Assembly: GCA_964574635.1 (NCBI GenBank)
Contig: CAZNOG010000003.1
Coordinates: 149,638 to 213,637 of the forward strand
Reading direction: 5' to 3'
Origin: CAZNOG01 sp964574635
GTDB taxonomy: Bacteria > Bacteroidota > Bacteroidia > Flavobacteriales_D > Cryomorphaceae
Length of the DNA stretch: 64,000 nucleotides
In this document: positions 17,809-26,636 of the stretch, in pieces
Position numbering within the stretch: position 1 is the stretch's first letter
Layout of the letters: each line of letters opens with the position of its first letter
The notes under the pieces: generated by a model
What the model saw: only the letters and a program-made list of their open reading frames with translations
What the model was told of the DNA's origin: nothing
Database searches by the model: none
Made by a program: the position numbers and the translations under genes

Positions 17809-20800
17809 ATGTCCAAATACCCCGAATACAACCACTTGGATCTGACCGCGCTGGCGGGGGAAATTCTCGCCGAATGGAAAGAAAAACAAACGTTTGAACG
17901 AAGCGTGGAGTCTCGGCCCGCGGACAAGCCTTTCGTGTTTTACGAGGGTCCGCCTTCGGCCAACGGCATGCCGGGTATACACCACGTGATGGCCAGGACC
18001 ATCAAGGATATTTTTTGCCGGTACCGCACGGGCAAAGGGTACCGCGTGGAGCGCAAGGCGGGCTGGGATACGCACGGACTGCCCATCGAGCTGGGTGTGG
18101 AGAAGGAACTCGGCATCAAGAAGGAGGACATTGGGGTGAAAATATCGGTGGCCGAGTACAACGAAGCGTGCCGAAAGGCGGTGATGCGCTACACGGACGT
18201 GTGGAACGACCTGACGGAGAAAATGGGGTACTGGGTGGATATGGACGACCCTTATGTGACGTACCACACCAAGTACATGGAAACGCTGTGGTGGCTGGTG
18301 AAACAACTGTACGACAAGGATTTGATGTACAAGGGGTACACCATACAACCGTATTCGCCGGCCGCTGGAACGGGGCTGAGCACCCACGAATTGAACCAAC
18401 CGGGCACGTACAGGATGGTGAAGGACACTTCAGCCACTGCGCTGTTTGAAGTGACCGAAGAGAGCCGTGAAACCCTCGCGGCGATGACCGGAAAGAAAGG
18501 TTTGCCGCACGCGTTTATGGTGTGGACCACCACCCCGTGGACCCTCCCCTCGAACACGGCCTTGGCGGTGAACCCGAAGTTTGAATACTTGGCGGTGGAA
18601 ACCTTCAACCGATATACCGGCGACCATATGGTGGCGGTGGTGGTGAAGGAGCGCATGCAGGCGTTGTTCGGCGGGCCCTTTGAGGAAAACGAAGACGACG
18701 CCGCCTACGAGGAGTACTCTCACGGCGACAAGAAGATACCCTACCGCGTGGTGGCGCGCATGAATGGAAAGGAACTGTTGGGCTTGCGCTACCACCAGCT
18801 TTTGAACTACGCGCTGCCTATGGACGGCGTGGAAGGGGCGTTTCGCGTGATCGCCGGTGACTACGTAACGACCGAAGACGGTACGGGCGTGGTGCACATC
18901 GCGCCCACCTTCGGTGCGGACGACGCCCGCGTAGCCAAAGAAGCCGGCGTGCCGCCCATGCTGGTTGCCGACCGGGACGGAAAGGCGGTGCCCCTGGTTG
19001 ACCTGACCGGACGGTTTGTCGCCGAGCTGCCGCTCGTGGGTGGGATGTTCGTAAAAAACGAATATTACCCCGATGGAGAGACGCCGGAAAAATCGGTGGA
19101 CGTATTGATTTCGATCCAACTGAAGGAGGAGGGCAAAGCGTTTTTGATCGAGAAATTCGAACACAGCTACCCCCATTGTTGGCGGACGGACAAGCCGGTG
19201 CTGTATTATCCCTTGGATTCGTGGTTTATCCGCACCACGGCCGTGAAGGATCGGATGATCGCGCTGAACAACACCATCGGGTGGAAACCCGAAAGCACCG
19301 GCACGGGCCGATTCGGAAATTGGTTGGAGAATTTGAACGACTGGAACTTGTCGCGTTCCCGGTTTTGGGGAACCCCCATTCCCATTTGGAGAACCGAAAA
19401 AGGCGACGAGGAAATCTGCGTAGGCAGTGTAGCCGAACTCAAAACCTTGGTCGATAAATCGGTGGAGGCGGGTGTGATGGAGCGCAACCCCTTGGCCGAT
19501 TTCGACCCGGAAGACATGAGCGAGGAGAACTACGGCAAGGTGGACTTGCACAAGCATTACATGGACGAGATCGTGCTGGTATCTTCGAAGGGAGAGCCCA
19601 TGCGCCGGGAAGCCGATTTGATGGACGTGTGGTTCGACTCGGGCGCCATGCCTTACGCGCAGTGGCATTACCCGTTCGAAAACAGGGAGAAAGTGGATGC
19701 CGGCGACGCCTTCCCGGCCGATTTTATCGCCGAAGGAGTGGACCAGACGAGGGGGTGGTTCTTCACTCTGCACGCCCTCGCGACCATGGGATTCGATTCC
19801 GTGGCGTTCAAAAATGTGATTTCCAACGGGTTGGTGCTCGATAAAGACGGCAGAAAAATGAGCAAGAGGTTGGGCAACGCCGTGGATCCCTTCGAAACAC
19901 TCGAAAAGTACGGGCCCGACGCCACGAGGTGGTACATGATCACCAACGCCCAACCTTGGGACAACCTGCGTTTCGACTCCGAGGGAATCGAAGGGGTGAA
20001 GAGAAAGTTTTTCGGTACCCTGTACAACACCTACGCCTTTTTCGCGCTCTACGCCAACGTAGACGGCTTCGTATACGGGGAAGCCGATATTCCGCACTCC
20101 GAGCGCCCGGAAATAGACCGGTGGATTATCAGTCGCCTGCAGTCGGTGCTGGAAGAAGTGGACGCGGCCTACGCAGACTACGAACCGACGAAAGCGGGAA
20201 GGTTGATCCAGAACTTCGTGACCGACGAATTGAGCAATTGGTACGTCCGTTTGAGCAGAAGGCGTTTTTGGAAAGGAGAATACGGTTCCGACAAAATCAG
20301 CGCCTTCCAGAGTTTGTACACTTGCTTGGAACACCTGGCCATCGCCATGGCGCCCATCGCGCCTTTCTACGCGGAGCGATTGTACAAAGACCTCAACGGG
20401 GTAAGCGGAAAGCGGGAAGCCGACTCCGTTCACCTGGCTTATTTTCCCGAAGTCGACCCGACGGTGAAAGACCGCGTGTTGGAGGAAAAAATGGACATCG
20501 CCCGCCGCATAACCGGGCTGGTGCTCGGATTGAGGAAGCAAGAAAAAATCAAAGTGCGGCAACCATTGCGGAAATTGGTTGTTCCGGTGGTGGACCGTGA
20601 GTTTGAAAAGAGGTTGCGCGACGTTTCAGACGTGATTTTGTCGGAAGTGAACGTGAAAGAGCTGGAATATATGACCGAAGCGTCGGGCGTATTGGTGAAG
20701 GAGATCAAACCCGATTTCAAAAAGCTCGGCCCTCGCATGGGCAAAGACATGAAGCGGATGGCGGCGGCGATTGCCGATATGAAGCCCGAAGAGATCGAAG

Positions 20801-21228
20801 CCTTGGAAAAAAACGGTGAGTGGACCGTGGATCTGGGCGACGGCAGAAGGGAAACCGTGCGCGAAGAGGAAGTGATCATATCGACAAAGGACATTCCCGG
20901 GTGGCTGGTTGCGAGCGAAGGCGGCTTGACCGTGGCCTTGGACGTGACGTTGGACGAAGCGCTCATCGAAGAGGGAATCGCCCGTGAAATGGTCAACCGC
21001 ATACAGAATTTGCGCAAGGAGTCCGGGCTGGACGTCACCGATCGCATCGCGTTGCGAATCGAGGGACACACCAAGCTGGATCAAGCATTGAACAATAATT
21101 TGGAGTATATTTGCACCGAAACTTTGGCCGACTCCATTGAGTTGGTTGACGGTACAAAATCCGAAGGCTGGAAAGCGGTGGAAGTGGCCGAGGGGATAGA
21201 AACCAGAATACACATCAGTAAAATTTAA
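17809..21228 (+). CDS. ileS: Isoleucyl-tRNA synthetase
   Basis: Charges tRNA-Ile with isoleucine; class I synthetase of 1139 residues. The HIGH-type motif appears as GMPGIHHVMAR near residues 50-60 and the second ATP motif as RKMSKRLGNAVDPFE near residues 682-696. The editing domain lies between them, including GTGVVHIAPTFGADD. WKPESTGTGRFGNWLENL is also typical of this enzyme. The length and the HH form of the first motif match the longer, eukaryote-like IleRS type. It appears to head an operon with the dksA-like gene and lspA. Confidence 0.97.
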   Translation: MSKYPEYNHLDLTALAGEILAEWKEKQTFERSVESRPADKPFVFYEGPPSANGMPGIHHVMARTIKDIFCRYRTGKGYRVERKAGWDTHGLPIELGVEKELGIKKEDIGVKISVAEYNEACRKAVMRYTDVWNDLTEKMGYWVDMDDPYVTYHTKYMETLWWLVKQLYDKDLMYKGYTIQPYSPAAGTGLSTHELNQPGTYRMVKDTSATALFEVTEESRETLAAMTGKKGLPHAFMVWTTTPWTLPSNTALAVNPKFEYLAVETFNRYTGDHMVAVVVKERMQALFGGPFEENEDDAAYEEYSHGDKKIPYRVVARMNGKELLGLRYHQLLNYALPMDGVEGAFRVIAGDYVTTEDGTGVVHIAPTFGADDARVAKEAGVPPMLVADRDGKAVPLVDLTGRFVAELPLVGGMFVKNEYYPDGETPEKSVDVLISIQLKEEGKAFLIEKFEHSYPHCWRTDKPVLYYPLDSWFIRTTAVKDRMIALNNTIGWKPESTGTGRFGNWLENLNDWNLSRSRFWGTPIPIWRTEKGDEEICVGSVAELKTLVDKSVEAGVMERNPLADFDPEDMSEENYGKVDLHKHYMDEIVLVSSKGEPMRREADLMDVWFDSGAMPYAQWHYPFENREKVDAGDAFPADFIAEGVDQTRGWFFTLHALATMGFDSVAFKNVISNGLVLDKDGRKMSKRLGNAVDPFETLEKYGPDATRWYMITNAQPWDNLRFDSEGIEGVKRKFFGTLYNTYAFFALYANVDGFVYGEADIPHSERPEIDRWIISRLQSVLEEVDAAYADYEPTKAGRLIQNFVTDELSNWYVRLSRRRFWKGEYGSDKISAFQSLYTCLEHLAIAMAPIAPFYAERLYKDLNGVSGKREADSVHLAYFPEVDPTVKDRVLEEKMDIARRITGLVLGLRKQEKIKVRQPLRKLVVPVVDREFEKRLRDVSDVILSEVNVKELEYMTEASGVLVKEIKPDFKKLGPRMGKDMKRMAAAIADMKPEEIEALEKNGEWTVDLGDGRRETVREEEVIISTKDIPGWLVASEGGLTVALDVTLDEALIEEGIAREMVNRIQNLRKESGLDVTDRIALRIEGHTKLDQALNNNLEYICTETLADSIELVDGTKSEGWKAVEVAEGIETRIHISKI

Positions 21229-21240
21229 AAAGAATTGATT

Positions 21241-21627
21241 ATGGCGGATGAAAAAACACGTTATTCCGATCAGGAGTTGGAAGAATTCAGAGAGTTGATC
21301 GAACAGAAATTGCGCGACGCGCGAGAAGACCTTAAACAATTGAAGCAGTCGTTGTCGTACGCCGACGACAACAGCACCAACGATACGGCATCCAGTTTCA
21401 AAATGATGGAGGACGGTTCCGAAACCATGTCCCGGGAAGAAACCGCGCAATTCGCCGCGCGCCAGGAAAAATTCATCAGCCACTTGGAGAGCGCGCTGCG
21501 GCGAATCGAGAACAAAACCTACGGCATTTGTCGGGAAACCGGCAAGCTCATCGCCAAGGAAAGACTTCGTTTGGTGCCCCACGCCACCCTGAGCATCGAA
21601 GCGAAGCTGCAACAGGACAAGAGATAA
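21241..21627 (+). CDS. DksA/TraR-family protein without zinc cysteines
   Basis: A 128-residue protein with an N-terminal helical hairpin (SDQELEEFRELIEQKLRDAR...) and the C-terminal DksA/TraR signature. The usual YGxCxxCG...CxxC zinc finger is reduced to YGICRETGKLIAKERLRLVP followed by HATLSIEAK, so three of four cysteines are gone. This is normal for Bacteroidota members, as I recall them. DksA proteins bind RNA polymerase through its secondary channel; whether this one does is inferred. ATG 21241 is preferred to the TTG six bases upstream. It lies 12 bp after ileS and just before lspA. Confidence 0.85.
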   Translation: MADEKTRYSDQELEEFRELIEQKLRDAREDLKQLKQSLSYADDNSTNDTASSFKMMEDGSETMSREETAQFAARQEKFISHLESALRRIENKTYGICRETGKLIAKERLRLVPHATLSIEAKLQQDKR

Positions 21628-21637
21628 TTACCGCGCC

Positions 21638-22336
21638 CTGAAACCGCTCGCCCGAAAAGCCATCTTTACACTTGCTTTAGTGCTGGTCATCGATCAGGCG
21701 AGCAAGTTTTGGGTGAAAACCAACATGTACCTCGACCAGTCGTACACGGTTTTCGGCGACTGGTTTTTCATTCACTTCATCGAAAACCCGGGCATGGCCT
21801 TCGGGCTGGAGTTAGGCGGGCAGTTCGGCAAGTTGTTGCTCAGCTTGTTCCGCATCGTCGCTGTGATATTCATCGCGTTTTACCTGCGCACCCTCACCCG
21901 ACACAACGCCCATCCCGGTTTCGTGGTGGCCGTGAGTCTCGTACTCGCCGGCGCCTTGGGCAACGTGATCGACAGCATGTTTTACGGTTTGATCTTCAGC
22001 GCCAGCCCTCCTTTTTCCACCGAAACGGCTGTGCTTTTCCCCGAAGGCGGTGGCTACGCGGGATTTCTGCAGGGCCACGTGGTAGACATGTTCTACTTTC
22101 CCATTATCGATACGCATTGGCCCGATTGGGTGCCGGTGATCGGCGGAGACCGCTTTCGGTTTTTTCGCCCCATTTTCAACGTCGCCGATTCTTCCATCAC
22201 CATTGGTATGGCCATGATCCTCCTCAATCAGCGCAAGTACTTCGGCAGCGTGGAAAAAGGCAAAGAGCCCGAAGGCGCAAAAGAAGAGGAGGCGATTCGC
22301 GCGGAGTCCGTATCGACGAATGCCGACAACGCCTGA
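21638..22336 (+). CDS. lspA: Lipoprotein signal peptidase (signal peptidase II)
   Basis: Membrane aspartyl protease that cuts the signal peptide from prolipoproteins below the lipid-modified cysteine. Catalytic aspartates are in GNVIDSMFYG and FNVADSSITIG, and FIENPGMAFG is the conserved N-terminal motif. An insertion between the two aspartates (about 55 residues, with HVVDMFYFPIID) is usual in Bacteroidota. The frame has no ATG before the conserved region. GTG 21680 would remove the start of the first helix, whereas a CTG at 21638 gives a normal N-terminus (KPLARKAIFTLALVLVIDQ), so I place the start there provisionally. Confidence 0.93.
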   Translation: MKPLARKAIFTLALVLVIDQASKFWVKTNMYLDQSYTVFGDWFFIHFIENPGMAFGLELGGQFGKLLLSLFRIVAVIFIAFYLRTLTRHNAHPGFVVAVSLVLAGALGNVIDSMFYGLIFSASPPFSTETAVLFPEGGGYAGFLQGHVVDMFYFPIIDTHWPDWVPVIGGDRFRFFRPIFNVADSSITIGMAMILLNQRKYFGSVEKGKEPEGAKEEEAIRAESVSTNADNA

Positions 22337-22354
22337 TACACCGCGTCTTCCCGC

Positions 22355-23995
22355 CTACCGCTTCTTTCGGGTGAGTTCCCGCGTCAGCACGTAAAAGTTG
22401 GGGTCCACCGTCGGTTTCCCCTCCCTCGAATTCCACGGCATGGCGGTCCATTCAGCCGAGGGGAAAATCCAAGTTTCCTTTTCTCCCTTCAACCGCAGCG
22501 GCATATCGAAGTTTTCCACCACGTCGGCGTAGCGGAACTTCAGCGAGTCGCCCTCTATTCGGTATTCCCATACCGGCACTTTCGCCGTGCGCAGGTACTG
22601 GTTGAAAAATGCACTGAGGTCTTTGCCCGTCATACGGGAGATGTAGTTTTCCACATCCTCCCCCTCGACCACGGAGTGGTAAAACTCCCGGTTCAATCCC
22701 CTGAGCACTTCCCGCCACAGCGAGTCGTTTTCCACCAGTTGCCGCAGCGTGTGTAGCACGTTGGCCCCTTTGTAGTACATATCCGGCGATCCCTCTTTGT
22801 GCACGCCGTAAGTACCGATGATGGGCCGATCGTTCACGATGTTTTTCCTCACCCCCTGCACGTATTCGTTGGCCGCTTGGGTACCGAAATGGTAGTCGAC
22901 GAACAAGTTTTCGGCGTAGGAGGCGAAGGATTCGTGAATCCACATATCGGCCACGTCGCGGTGCGTTATGCTATTGCCGAACCACTCGTGCGCCGTTTCG
23001 TGCACGATGATGAAATCGAACTTCATCCCCCAACCGCTGCCGCTTACATCCCGGCCCAGATAGCCGTTTTCGTAGCCGTTGCCATAGGTCACCGAACTCT
23101 GGTGTTCCATTCCCGCGTAAGGCACCTCCACCAATTTGAACCCGTCTTCGCGAAAGGGGTAGGGTCCGAACCAGTATTCGAAGGCTTCCAACACCCGAGG
23201 CACCTCGACAAAATGTTCCCGTGCCTTTTCGAGGTTGTACGGCATGACGTAATAATCCAGATCGAGTCCGCCTTCCAGCCCCTCGTACACATCCGAAAAA
23301 TGCGCGTAATCCCCGATGTTCGCGTTCACCCCGTAATTGTTGATGGGGTTTACCACGGCCCAAACGTAGGTCGTGGTACCGTCGGGATTCGTTTCCGTTC
23401 CCGCAAGTCGTCCGTTGCTCACGGCAATTCCGTCGAAACGCGGCGTCACCGAAATGTGCATGCTGTCCGGTTCATCGTACGGATGGTCTTTATTCGGCCA
23501 CCACAGGCTGGCGCCGACACCTTGGCAGGTCGTTACCACCCACGGTTCGCCCTCGCTGTTTTCGGTCCATGTAAATCCCCCGCTCCACGGTGGATTTTCA
23601 CTTTCACGCGGGTGCCCGGCGTAGTGCACCACCACCTCCATTTCCCGCCCCGGAATTTGCTTCTCTTTCAGGCCTACGAAGTGCGAATACCCGTCTTTCC
23701 TGAAATCAAGCTCGGTGCCGTTTTGGGTTATTTTCGTGATTTCCAGGGGTTCCTGCAATTCCAGCTGCATCGTGTCGTGTGTGTTCAGCACCCTGTATCT
23801 CACCGTATTACTGCCTTGGATAAATCGATTTTCCTCGTCCACTTCCACATCGAGGGCATAGAAAGTCACGTCCCACCATGCGCGTTCAGGCGTAATACTG
23901 CCGCGCAGCGTATCTTGTCGGGTGAATTGAGCCCGCGCACTGCCGGTGATCAGCAGCACGGCCAAAAGAAGACTCAAAGTTTTGCAGGTGTTCAC
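22355..23995 (-). CDS. Exported M1-family metallopeptidase
   Basis: Zinc aminopeptidase-like protein of 546 residues. The GTG at 23995 is preferred because it leads directly into a signal peptide (TLSLLLAVLLITGSARAQF); further upstream the frame shows no conserved sequence. The zinc motif is HETAHEWFG, with the third ligand 18 residues on in MWIHESFASYAE, around residues 331-358. The exopeptidase motif GxMEN is present as AGMEHQSSVTYG, with His where the usual Asn stands. The C-terminal ERAP-like helical domain of full M1 enzymes is largely missing. Probably periplasmic or cell-surface. It converges on lspA with an 18-bp gap. Confidence 0.9.
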   Translation of the reverse strand: MNTCKTLSLLLAVLLITGSARAQFTRQDTLRGSITPERAWWDVTFYALDVEVDEENRFIQGSNTVRYRVLNTHDTMQLELQEPLEITKITQNGTELDFRKDGYSHFVGLKEKQIPGREMEVVVHYAGHPRESENPPWSGGFTWTENSEGEPWVVTTCQGVGASLWWPNKDHPYDEPDSMHISVTPRFDGIAVSNGRLAGTETNPDGTTTYVWAVVNPINNYGVNANIGDYAHFSDVYEGLEGGLDLDYYVMPYNLEKAREHFVEVPRVLEAFEYWFGPYPFREDGFKLVEVPYAGMEHQSSVTYGNGYENGYLGRDVSGSGWGMKFDFIIVHETAHEWFGNSITHRDVADMWIHESFASYAENLFVDYHFGTQAANEYVQGVRKNIVNDRPIIGTYGVHKEGSPDMYYKGANVLHTLRQLVENDSLWREVLRGLNREFYHSVVEGEDVENYISRMTGKDLSAFFNQYLRTAKVPVWEYRIEGDSLKFRYADVVENFDMPLRLKGEKETWIFPSAEWTAMPWNSREGKPTVDPNFYVLTRELTRKKR

Positions 23996-24018
23996 AGGAA
24001 GGGTTTTCAGGGTTTTTT

Positions 24019-24033
24019 GGGTTTTTGTGGGTG
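24019..24033 (-). repeat. 15-bp dispersed repeat, copy 1
   Basis: The plus strand reads GGGTTTTTGTGGGTG. It lies 24-38 bases before the proposed GTG of the M1 peptidase gene. Exact copies are at 33686, 42063, 51338 (reverse) and 61529, with a variant at 47354. Confidence 0.75.
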
Positions 24034-24252
24034 TATTCTCGAATTGAAATATCCTGACAGGCCCGGCGACGAGAACGTTTGACGTCGACAATGACGAATT
24101 TCGGGAAATTATTGAATTAATTGAGGACACCCGCAATCGGAAGCGGTTACCGGCTGAGGGTTTTGTCCACTTCACGCGACATCCGGCCTGATACACCCAC
24201 CCGCAATCTTCAGGAAATAGGGACAATCAATCACTCGGAACTTCCACCTCCG

Positions 24253-24906
24253 TCACCCTTCACTCTCCCATTCCGCCTCCGCTTCGAGTTTGTGCAGATT
24301 CGTGGGAATGGGCCGCTCCTTGAGCAGCTTGGCCAGGTACACGGTATTACTCACCATGAACCGCAGGTTTTTGTTGGTAAACAAATGCGTGTCGCCGCCC
24401 GCTTCGATGTAGCTCGGTCCCGGTCCGGCTTCACCCACCCAGTACGCCATGGAGTTGGGCGGAATGGTGCACCCCGAATGGTTCAGCGAAAACAAAACCT
24501 CCGCCGAAACTTTTTTCGCCCCGTCTTCATTTCCCGTAACCAATACGCCGCCCACTTTGTCGTACAACGGATACTGCCCCGTTTCGTCGCCTTGCTCGGA
24601 GGTGCTTCCGTCCAACCTCTCGATGACCATTTTACACACCGACGATTTGTCGCCCAGCCAAATAGGCGAAGCGATGATCACGATGTCCGATTTCTTGATC
24701 TCCTCCAAAATGCCCGGCCATTCGTCGCCGTCGCCCTCATCGGATGTCACTCCGAAGGCGACCTTGTGATCCACCACACGGATGATTTTGCTCTTCACCC
24801 CATGCGCTTCGTACAGAGAAACGGCTTTGTTTATCAGCGCTTCGGTATTCGAAGTTTCGGGAGATTTTTTCAACGTGCAATTCAGGAATATGGCGGTCGT
24901 ACTCAT
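24253..24906 (-). CDS. Flavodoxin-family NAD(P)H-dependent oxidoreductase
   Basis: Soluble 217-residue protein of the NADPH-dependent FMN reductase/flavodoxin fold. An N-terminal strand AIFLNCTLKKSPETSNTEAL supplies the FMN-phosphate loop. Then come DIVIIASPIWLGDKSS, the flavin-contacting loop of the family, and GGVLVTGNEDGAKK. The later YWVGEAGPGPSYIEAGGD fits a flavin-site loop. No signal peptide. The redox partner is unknown. The upstream gap 24907-25048 shows no feature I can name. Confidence 0.83.
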   Translation of the reverse strand: MSTTAIFLNCTLKKSPETSNTEALINKAVSLYEAHGVKSKIIRVVDHKVAFGVTSDEGDGDEWPGILEEIKKSDIVIIASPIWLGDKSSVCKMVIERLDGSTSEQGDETGQYPLYDKVGGVLVTGNEDGAKKVSAEVLFSLNHSGCTIPPNSMAYWVGEAGPGPSYIEAGGDTHLFTNKNLRFMVSNTVYLAKLLKERPIPTNLHKLEAEAEWESEG

Positions 24907-25048
24907 GGTGAAGGGGTTTTGGGGGTCGGGTCATCCCGTTGTTTTCCAAACAGGTCGTGCACGGAATTGTTGAATCCCCTTCACGTGGCCACAACCCTGT
25001 TAGTTTGACAATCCCCTGATTTCCCCGGCACGGTCTTGATTTCCCTCT

Positions 25049-25540
25049 TCACCGAATCAAGCCCAATCCGAGGAGCACGGCAAACATTTGCGTTGTGCCG
25101 TACTCGCCTTCGATGTAGTAGAGCGCATCGCCCGGCACACGGCTGTTGCCGGCGTATATCACCCCTCGATCCACGGTGTACAGAATGTCCAAGGCAAAAG
25201 TGGAATCGCCCTCGTACACTTTCCCGTCATCGAAAGTATATGCGATCTGCGAGGAGTACATGGCCGTGCCGCTATACAGCCGCCCGTCTCGAAGCGTGTA
25301 CAGCAGATCGAATTCGGAGCCCGAACCTCCGGCCATGATTTTGTTTCCCACCACGCTGAACATCGCATCGGAATATGCGTGGCTGTACCCCGGAAATACA
25401 CGCCCGTTCGTAACGTGCAGCACTTGTTCGGTGAGGTAACCCGTGTGGCCGCTGTACACGCGAATCTGCGCGGAAGCCTCCGCCTGCGAAATCCACAGCG
25501 CGGCAAAAAGTGCGAAAAAGTATGTCGTTCGGCGTATCAT
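25049..25540 (-). CDS. Small secreted protein of six 20-residue repeats
   Basis: 163 residues from ATG 25540, whose ATGA overlaps the asd stop, so it is probably translated by coupling to asd. Residues 1-25 are a signal peptide (ending QAEASAQ). Residues 27-146 are six gapless units of exactly 20 residues, e.g. RLYSGTAMYSSQIAYTFDDG and KVYEGDSTFALDILYTVDRG, with consensus [RK][VL]YxGxSxxxxDxLYTVxxG. A short hydrophobic tail (MFAVLLGLGLIR) ends the chain. The pattern suggests a beta-solenoid or small propeller. I do not recognise the family and cannot assign a function. Confidence 0.75.
   Translation of the reverse strand: MIRRTTYFFALFAALWISQAEASAQIRVYSGHTGYLTEQVLHVTNGRVFPGYSHAYSDAMFSVVGNKIMAGGSGSEFDLLYTLRDGRLYSGTAMYSSQIAYTFDDGKVYEGDSTFALDILYTVDRGVIYAGNSRVPGDALYYIEGEYGTTQMFAVLLGLGLIR
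25103..25462 (-). repeat. Six in-frame 60-bp coding repeats
   Basis: The coding region for residues 27-146 of the small secreted protein divides into six equal 60-bp units. Repeats are clear in protein sequence but diverged in DNA, so they are old and kept by selection rather than a fresh tandem expansion. Confidence 0.8.
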
Positions 25541-26577
25541 CGCGTGCCGCCGACGCCCTCCGCCTGTTCGGACTTCCGGTTTTTGGCCCAGCCTTTCTCG
25601 ACCAAGTACTCGGCGATCTGCACCGCGTTGGTGGCGGCGCCTTTGCGCAGATTGTCGGCCACGATCCACAAGTTTACGCTGTTGGGCCAGCTGTGGTCGA
25701 GTCGAATGCGGCCTACGAACACCTCGTCCTTTCCTTTGGCGTAAAGCGGCATGGGATATTGGTTCGTGTCGGTGTTGTCCTGCAATTTTATGCCCTTGGT
25801 GTGGTGCAACAACGCGCGCAGCCCGGCGAGGGTGAACTCCTTCTCAAAGGTGATGTTGACGGATTCGCTGTGCCCGCCAACCACCGGCACGCGTACCGCC
25901 GTGGCGGTCACGTGCACGCCGTCGTCGTCCAAGATCTTTTTGGTTTCGTTTGTCAGCTTTTTCTCTTCCTTGGTGTAGCCGTCTTCTTCGAACACGTCGC
26001 AATGCGGCAAGCAGTTTTTGTCGATGGGGTAGGGATACACCATTTCGGCTTTCTCGCCTTTTCGCTCCATCTCGAATTGTTCAACGGCCTTTTTTCCGGT
26101 GCCTGTGATGGATTGGTACGTAGACACCACCACGCGCTTCACTTTGTAGTTGCGGTGCAGCGGCGCCAAGACCATCACCAATTGCGTGGTGGAGCAGTTG
26201 GGATTGGCGATGATGCGGTCGTTTTCAGTGAGCGTTCGGCCGTTGACCTCGGGGATGATCAGCTTGTGGTCGGGCGACATCCTCCACGAGGAAGAATTGT
26301 CGATTACCGTGGTGCCGGCATCCGCGAATTTCGGCGCGTAGGCCTTCGAGGCCTCACCCCCGGCCGAGAACAAGGCGATGTCGGGCCGTGCCGCGATGGC
26401 GTCATCCACGCTCACCACGGGTATTTTCCTCCCGTCGAATTCCAGTTCCCTCCCGAGGCTTTTTCCGGACGCAACCGGTATCAACTCGCCTACGGGAAAT
26501 CGGCGTTCTTCCAAAACTTTCAGTATTTCACGGCCCACCATGCCGGTGGCGCCGACAACCGCTATGCGTATCGACAT
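25537..26577 (-). CDS. asd: Aspartate-semialdehyde dehydrogenase
   Basis: Reduces aspartyl phosphate to aspartate semialdehyde with NADPH, the branch point to lysine/diaminopimelate, threonine and methionine. ATG 26577 gives the standard N-terminus with the NADP loop GATGMVG at residues 9-15. The catalytic cysteine is C128 in ANPNCSTTQ, and the SITGTGKKAVEQFEME segment follows as in the family. Length is 346 residues. It is followed, with overlapping stop and start, by the six-repeat secreted protein, an unusual partner for a biosynthetic gene. Confidence 0.96.
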   Translation of the reverse strand: MSIRIAVVGATGMVGREILKVLEERRFPVGELIPVASGKSLGRELEFDGRKIPVVSVDDAIAARPDIALFSAGGEASKAYAPKFADAGTTVIDNSSSWRMSPDHKLIIPEVNGRTLTENDRIIANPNCSTTQLVMVLAPLHRNYKVKRVVVSTYQSITGTGKKAVEQFEMERKGEKAEMVYPYPIDKNCLPHCDVFEEDGYTKEEKKLTNETKKILDDDGVHVTATAVRVPVVGGHSESVNITFEKEFTLAGLRALLHHTKGIKLQDNTDTNQYPMPLYAKGKDEVFVGRIRLDHSWPNSVNLWIVADNLRKGAATNAVQIAEYLVEKGWAKNRKSEQAEGVGGTR

Positions 26578-26636
26578 GGACTTCTCAATTCGATTGGATA
26601 TCAAAAGTACTATATTTAGCCGCAAGGAAAGGCCCT

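Noticed and set aside
17402..17845. Several overlapping open frames in the gap before ileS
   Set aside because: They cover the GC-rich repeat copy A, are Arg/Pro-rich in all frames and show no domain; the same happens over copies B, C and D.
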